Assembly (NCBI GenBank): GCA_944384395.1
Contig: CALWTD010000025.1
Location: 1 to 64,000, forward strand
Length of the DNA stretch: 64,000 nt
Direction of reading: 5' to 3'
Source of the DNA: an uncultured Clostridia bacterium
GTDB taxonomy: Bacteria; Bacillota; Clostridia; Christensenellales; UBA1242
The notes under the pieces are model-generated. The model was not told the origin of the DNA and did no database searches. It saw only the letters and a program-made list of their open reading frames with translations. This document shows, piece after piece, positions 46,801 to 55,800 of the stretch (position 1 is the first letter of the stretch; each line of letters begins with the position of its first letter). A program made the position numbers and the translations under genes.

Positions 46801-49800
46801 AAATTGTTTGAATATTTAATAAATCAAAAAGTTTTGTCGGTTGAAGTAACAAACACTGATAAGGTATACGACGGAACAAATACAGTAAACAAAAATAACA
46901 TTGTTGTAAATGGTATTGTTTCAGGTGATGCTGTTGCAGTTAGTGGAACATATGAAGATAAAAATGTTGGATCAAACAAAAAAATAACATTAAGCATTGT
47001 TGCTGATGGTTTTGCAGATAAATATTTATTAAGTTCTTATAAACTTCCAAACTTAAATTATTATGGAAGTATAACTCAAAAAGCACTTCAATTTAATATA
47101 ATTGATGAAGTTTACACAACATATTATACTGGACAATCAACGCAAATTGATATAATTTACTTTAATATAACAGGACTTGTTTCGGGCGAACAAATAAGTG
47201 GAACTATAAATCTTCATAAAACAAATGTTGGAAACTATGTGTTAAATGAATTAGAAAGTGAATTTATTTCATTCTCAATACAAATTGAAGATTTGTTTAA
47301 TGAAGATAGCACATCAAACTATTCATATGATATTTCCAGCATTGTTAATAGTGAAGTCAACATTTTGCAAGCGCAAATAGTTGTTGGAATTAGTGATAAT
47401 GATATAGTATATAATGGTGATGTTCAACTACCAAAATTCACTTATACTGTATATAAAGAAAACGGCGAAATTGTAAGTAGTGAAATTTCTAGTGTAATAA
47501 AATCGCAATATTCTTTGATGCCACAAACCCAAACTTACATTGATAATCCAACAAATGCAGGAACATATAAAATAAAACTTTATACTGTTAATAGTGGAAC
47601 AACACCAAATTACATACTTGTAAATGAAAATGGAGAACTTGTTAATGAATATGTTGTAAGAGATACATTATTTACAATAAATAGAAGGCAAATTTCTATA
47701 AGCATTGAAGAAACAATAAACTTCAATTACAATGGCAATAAAGCAACATATTATTTACAAAACAAAGACGTAATTGACCCATCTTCAACAAATAATAATG
47801 GTCTTGTTAAAGGACATAACATAAAAGGAACATTGTCAACAAATGATAGTGCTCTTGGATCATACATTGTTAATAATATTTTGGGCGAAGATGCTTATAA
47901 TTCAACAAACCAAATTTATTTAACGTCATTTAATATTCCACCTTATGTAGATTTAAACAATGATAATTTAGTTATTTATGGACAAACAAACGAAGATTTA
48001 TCCGGTAACTACCAATTTGTAAGTTTGACGGCACATATTGAAATAATCAATTTGTATGAAGAATTTGACATAGGACCGATTTCATTATTTGAATATGATA
48101 AACAAGATAAACTTGCAAATGGTTTAATAAAAGTTAGATATATTCCAACTGACACAACTTATATATTTATAAAAGATGAAACAAATTCAGTATTTTCTAA
48201 TTTGTTGTATTATGCTACTGATATTGGTCAACCAACCGATGAAGTTATAAATGCAGGCAAATATTCGTTTGCAATTACAATACAAAATAAAACTACAATA
48301 ATTGAATTTAATGTCAATAAAAGAACTCTAAATTTAAGCGTTTTATCAAACAATAAAACATATGATGGAAATTCAGACTTTTTAGGGGAAATAAGTGCAG
48401 ACAATATAATTGACGGCGACCAAGTTGAATTTGTCAATGCAGTTTATGTTGATGAAACACTAAAACCAACAAGTGATATTGGTAAATATCAAGTACTTAT
48501 TGAACTAAGTGGCAGTGATTGCTTTAATTATCAATTAAGTACTGATGTTATATATGGAGAAATAACAAAAAGACAAATAACTTTAAGTGTTAATAGTTCG
48601 GCAAACCTTGTTTACAATGGACTAAATCAACAAGTTGATAGTACTTTATTAGATATAACAGGGACATTGGCAAATGGACAAAATTTAAGTGGCTATATTG
48701 TATTAAAGTTTAAAGATGCAAAAACATATAATTTTGAAATGGGCAATCTTGATGTAAGCAGTTTAAAAGTTGTAAACAATTTAGACCAAGACACAACAAA
48801 CAATTATGAAATATCTTTCAGTGGAGAAATTACAATCAATTCTCTTGCTGTTGACATAGTTGTTGACGAAATAGATTTTACTTATAACGGAAATAGCCAA
48901 AGCATAACTAGTTATTTATTGCTTCAAAATGTTCCAAGCGAAATATACGAAGAAGCACAAAACTCAATTATAATAAATTACAACACAAACAATATACCGA
49001 TTGATGCTGGCGATTATGTTGCAACCATATCTTCAAGTTCGAATAATTTTGTATTTGTTGTAAAAGATTATTTAAATAATCAAATAAATTTTTCTATTAA
49101 AAAGAAAGATTTATTGATTCAAATTGACAAACAAGTTACTTACAATCCAACAAGCGACCATAAACAAGAATTAGTGGTGGAAGATTTTGTTGGAATAGTG
49201 GACGGGCAATCTGTAAACGGAACATTCAAAATGTATGAGTTAGGTTTAGATGTTGGCGTTTATAATGTTAGTGATAATCATGTTATTTTTGAAAATGTTG
49301 GCATTATTGTTAACGGCGTAAATATTATAAATACAAACTATAATTTAACAGGATATTTTGGAAGTGTTGAAATTGTTGAATTTGATGTAACAGTGGTAAA
49401 TTTAAAAACTGATAGTTTTGTTTACACAGGTTATGACATTTCATCACAAATTGAATTGCAATTTGTTGACGCAAACGGACAAGTTCAATCAATTACTTTA
49501 AGCGATAATACACTTGGCGAAATAAGTATCATTGAAGGCGAAGCTAAAAATATTGGAACATATAATGTTGCATTTGAGATATATAATTGCAATGCAGAAA
49601 TAAATAATTTAACATTTGCAATAACACCAAAAGAAATTAACAATATTAATTTTAGCAAAGATAAAAAATATTCGGGTGATAGTTATGTATACAATCCAAG
49701 TGGACTTACCAATTTGACATCAGTGGACGCGTATTCAGGCGATAATATTGTAATTAAAGGTTATTATGTTGACAATGATGGACTCTACACAAGTGAAGTT

Positions 49801-52800
49801 GGAACGCATAACATTAAATTCGTTATAGAAAATGCAGAAAGTTTACCACAATCAAACTATGTGTTAAATGTTTCGGCAACAGGAACAATACTAAAAAGAG
49901 AAATTGTTTTGGAAATATACACAGAATTGGTATTTTCAACAACAAATACATATCAAATTGTGGCAAGTGATTTTGTAGTATCACAAGATGTTGGAGATAA
50001 ACTTCTTTCAACAAATACGTTAAGTGGTTTTGCAGAATTTACAAAAAATGAAGTAGGAAATGTTGATATAAAAAGTGTTGATTTAACAAATTTAAGAATT
50101 GTTAACGAAACTAATGATGTAACATCAAATTATTCTATTAGTTTAATAGGCAATATTGAAGTTGTAAAAGTTCAAATTAATTTATCTTTTGATGATATTG
50201 TAACAAAGTATACATATTCAGCAACTCCTGTACAAATTTCGCCAATTATTACATTTATTAATTCAAGTGAAAAAACTGATATTTCCCTTGATGCTCTTTA
50301 TATATCAAATTCGGGATATAACTCTAACAATCCACCAACCAATGTTGGTAATTATCAAGTTGAATTTAGCATTGCTTCACAAAATTACGAAATACAAGGC
50401 GAAAACACATTCAACTTCACAATTTTGGCATACGAAATAACACTAAATAGTGGTGATATTCCAAACAATTACTTTAATAAAATATATGGAGAAGATGACC
50501 CAATTTTAGCGTACACGATAAATACTGCATTAAACGAAAGAGTAACAATACATTTTTCAAGAACATCAGGCGAAAATGTTGGAAAATATGACCTAACAAT
50601 TGAAGGTTGGGACAACGAAAACTATAATATTATTTCGGGTGTTGACGCATTAAAAGAATTGTTTGAAATTTTAAAGGCAAACACACTAAATGTTGTTATC
50701 ACTGCAACCGATAAAAATATTAATTTATTGCAAAAAGAATATGATAATAAGTATATAGAAGATATAGATATAACGACACTTGATTACACAGCAAACGAAG
50801 AGAACATTTATGGAACAGTATGCTTTGACGGAATTGATGTTGGAACATATACTTTGTCAAGTTATGATGTTAGTTGCGATAATTATGAAACTTGCGTTGT
50901 AACAAGCCAAGTTGATTTTGTTATAAACAAAAAAGTAATATCACTCAGTGCTGATAATTTAGATAAAGTTTATGACGCAACAAACATTTTTAAAGGCGAT
51001 ATTTCAATATTAGATAAAAATGGTCAAAAACTTGATACTAAATTTTCTCTAACTGCAACAGGAACTTATAGCCAAAAAGATGTTAAAGAAAACATTGCAA
51101 TCAATGTTACATTCCAAGGCGATGACATAAATAACTATAATGTTACAAATAATCTTTTTGGAGATATAACAAAAAGAACGGTAAATATTATTCCAGATGC
51201 AAATCAATCAATTATTTATGGAACAGATGACTTTACAATAACTTATATTATTAGTGATTTAAATGTGGAAAAATTACAAGATTATGCAAGCGAAATTACT
51301 GGTGATTTAGTTATTGAATATCTTACAAATCAAACAAAATATATTGCAGGAAATTATGAAATTAAATCAAATCTTGTTTCAAACAATTTAGATTTAGTTT
51401 TGCAAACAGGAGTTATTTTCACAATACAAAAAAGAGAATTAAACATAGTTTGTGATAAGGGCTTTAACAAAGTGTTTGATGGAAATGCAAACGTTATTGG
51501 AAATTTAACCATCAATAATTTAGTTGACGGCGATGATGTTAGTGTAGTTGCAAATTATGACAACGCAAATGTTGGAACAAATAAAACAATAACATTCACA
51601 CTAAGTGGAAGTGACTCAAACAATTATTTTGCTAATGATATACTTGGAGCAATCACAGACAAAGGTGTTACAATAATTTACCAATATATTGAAGACAATT
51701 TTGATATGATTAACCCAGAGCGTATGGAAAACAATGAACTGTTATCTTCAAACTTGATTTATGGTCAAAAAATATCTGTTATGCCAATACCACAACATGA
51801 AGGTTATGAATTTGTTGGTTGGTATTTAGATGGAAATTTAATAAATGAAAATACAATAATAGATGAAAATAATTGGCCAGTTGACCAAACAGAAAAAACT
51901 GCATATGCAAAATGGACAATTAAAAAGTTTAATTTAAATATAATATTAGCAACAAAAGTAAACGGAGAATTTGTAACTGATAGCGATAAACAAGGTGGAA
52001 CATTAACAAATATAGATGGATTATATAATTATTATCAAGATGTTTCACTCATGGATATTGCTTGTGCAAAATCTGGCTATGAATTTTTTGGGTATAGTTT
52101 TGATATTGGTTGGGAACCATCACTTGAAATAGAAAACATAACTATAGAAGCAAAAAACAATGTTATATATGCAAAATTTGCACCAAAAACATTAACAATT
52201 ACATTAGATGCAAATGGTGGAACTTTTAAATCAAACACAAATTGGACATTTAGTGAAAACGATACCAAAGCAACAATTACAGTTGAATTTAATTCAACAT
52301 TGTCATCAATAAATGTTCAACTTGTTGAAGCATTAAAAACAGGATTTACCCAAGACATGACAAAATGGCAAACCGAAGATGGACAAATCATTGAATTTAA
52401 TGAAAACACATTACTGGACGATTCTTTCTATCCAAATAAAACATTAAAAGTTGTTTATATTGCAAATGGATATCAAATAATTTTAAATGCTAATGGTGGA
52501 TATTTTGAAAATGTTGATAATTTGGTATGGAACATATTAGATGTAGACGAACAAGATAGACCAACACAAATTTCCAAAAATGCAACATATAATAGTCCAG
52601 TTGGTGTACTTATTGAACCAAAACGAGATGGCTACACATTTAAGTCATGGTCAAATGAACAATTAAACGAAGATTATGTTTATAACTATGCAGAAACAAC
52701 ATCATTTGATGCCATGTGGCAAGAAAATGATTATCAGCTAGAGATTAATAGTAGTCATGCAAATGTGATAATTGATGTAATTGACAGCGAAGGAAACACT

Positions 52801-55800
52801 ATCACATCACAATCAATAGATGGAAAAACAAATAGTCAAATTGTATTAGACGTTAAAACTTCTTATAGTGTAAATATAACATTAACAGAAAATACCGGTT
52901 ATACTTTTGAAAAATGGACATCTGACTTAATTGATGTAAATAATAGCACAGAAAAAGAAATTTCTATAAATCAATTTTTAGACAATTACGCTTTAACTGC
53001 AAATTTTGTACAAAACGACAACACAATAACTATTAAAGTAAACGACAAAAATCGTGGAGTTGTTAGTTTTGGTAGTTATACAACTGAACAAACAGGAGAA
53101 TTTTCATTTGTTGCAAAAACTGAAAGTATAATTGAAATAAATGTTGTTTGCAACGAAGGTTATGAAATAGAATCATGGGAAGTTGAAAGTGATTATGATT
53201 ATACTTTATCTGGAAACAATTTGAGTTTAACTAGAACATTACAAAATTTTGTTTCTGATATAACAATTACTGTAAATATTAAACCAAGTATAAACAAAGT
53301 TTCAATTTCGTCATTAGACAACAAAGGAACATTTACAATAGACGGAGTTGTAAATGATGTGATGTATTATCAAGCAAATGTTTACACAGAACAAACTTTA
53401 ACATTTACAATTACACCATCACATGGATACAAGGTGGATACAAATTTAAGTTCATGGATTTTTGAAACAACTTCACAAAACAAAGGTTCGTTTGTAATTG
53501 TTGACAACATAGACAATGTTACTGTTACAATAAGTGGAGTAACATCAAACGGAAACATTGTTATTCCATATGTATATGATTCATTTACTGTAAAAGTGGT
53601 TGCAGTAAAACATGATGTTACATTTGATGTTGACATTGATGCAATGAATATTGTTGAACTTGATATTGACGGCAATATTACAAATCTTAATTCAAATTCA
53701 TCGTTCATTGTAAACTATAATAAAAATGTTATTTTAACTCCAAACAACAATGTTTATGTCGGTTATTCATTTGGTTCTTGGTCATCAAGAAATGATATGG
53801 AATATAGTTTAACATCAACTGACGGACTTGTAAGTATAGGAGAAAATAATGAGATTGTATTCCAAGTTAAAGATGATTTCACTATTTATCTTGTGTACAA
53901 CATAAATAAGTATAGTGTTAAATATTCTGTAAACTTCACCGAAAGAGGCTCATTATCAATTGATGGTGTTGGAGATATATATTCATATGAACAAATTATA
54001 AAATATGGATATGATGCAAAAATTGTTACAGCAGTTGAAGATGAAAACCATTATTATCAGTTCTCAAAATGGGTGAAAGTTAATGATGATGGAAATTATG
54101 AAGATTATTCAACACAATTAAGCATTGAAGCAACAAGAGTTACACAAAACTATGAGTTTATTGCTGTGTTTGTTGGGAAACCAATAACACTTACAATAAA
54201 TGTTACTTTGCCAGATAGCGAAATATTTACAACCCAAGAAATAGATTTTGCAAGTTTAAATATTACAGAAAATTCTAACACACAACTTGTTGACACAGTT
54301 AAAAATAACAATGTTATAACTTATACAATTTCAACTTATAGTGGCGAACAGATAAACTTTAATATTGAAGAAAAAGCAGGTTATGAGTTTAGTGATTTAA
54401 TAATTGACCCAAGACTTGATTACAACAAAGTTGGTACTAATTTCACAATCAAAAATTTGTTTATTCAAACAAATATAAACATAAATATAAAAGCAAAAAC
54501 AAATATTGTTAAATTTGTTATTGACAAAGTAGGTGCAAACATATTTGAGTATTCTAACAATTCTTTGGGTGTTACTCAAATAGAATCATCAAAAGACAAC
54601 AAAATATTTACGGCATATGTAAAAACAGGAGGAACAGTTTCAACAGTTCTCTACATATTAAATGGTTATAAGTTAAATGAAAATAATTACTTCATAACTC
54701 CTATTCCTGTTATTGAATCATCTACATATAGTGCTTATTCATATGGAAAGATTGAAAATGTAACAAAAGACGAAGTGATTACTATTTCAATTTCTCCTTA
54801 TAAATACTTAGTAACCTTTGATTATAATTATCCAGATAGCCCAACAAGTGTAACAAGTAGTGTAAACTTTGGCGAAACAACGTTTGACCCTATACTTTCT
54901 AACGATGTGATATCTCCACAAAGATATCGTTATGTATTTGCTGGTTGGAATACAAAAAGTGATGGAACAGGTATTAACTATTATTTTGAAGGTGCAAACA
55001 TATATTCAATAGAAACAATAAATGGTGTAAATGAAAAAATTTACGGATTTAGAGGTTCCAGTGATGCAAATCTTTCAACTGATGTTAATTATGATTACGA
55101 ATGCACTTTATATGGCATTTGGGAAAAAGAAAGATATAAAGTTGATTTAGTGTTCGTACCAAGTTTCTCTGTTTCTGATTTAGGCTTATCATATCAAGAC
55201 ATATTCCCAAATTCACTTGATAGATTTACAAACTACAACGAAAATAATCAAATAACAGGTATCAGTTATGCACCTGGTGCACAAGTTAAAATTGTTGCTC
55301 CTCTTGGACTTTTAAATTACACATATTATGGTTGGTCGTATAGTCCTGATATAACAGATAAATCACAACTAAACACAACGCAATACAATGAAGTAATGGG
55401 TGAAGAAAATATTGTTGTTTACTTATATTATACTATTCATGTTAATGTTGTGGCTTATGTTGGTGGTAGTGCTCAAATTTCAGATAGTGAACCACTTTAT
55501 AATCAAGTTGTACAAATAAGTGCTGTTTGCGATGAAGGTTATGACTTTTTAAGATGGTTAAAAGGTTCACAAGAAATTGAACACTCAACAAGTTTAATGG
55601 AACAAACAATATTAACGCCAACAACATTCTACGCAGAATTTATTGGCAAACAGGTAAATGTCATAATTGAACAAACAGAGCACGCAAAATTAAGAATTTC
55701 AAGTGATACTGCAAAAGAAGATAGTATATATAGAGTGGGTGATACAATAAGACTTGAAATATACGATTTAGACTATGGTTATTTCCATAGAGCATGGTTG

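Noticed and set aside
50461..50520. Possible enzyme domain in the giant protein suggested by YGEDDP
   Set aside because: YGxDDP followed by beta-type sequence is the usual start of an MBG-type module, not an active site.
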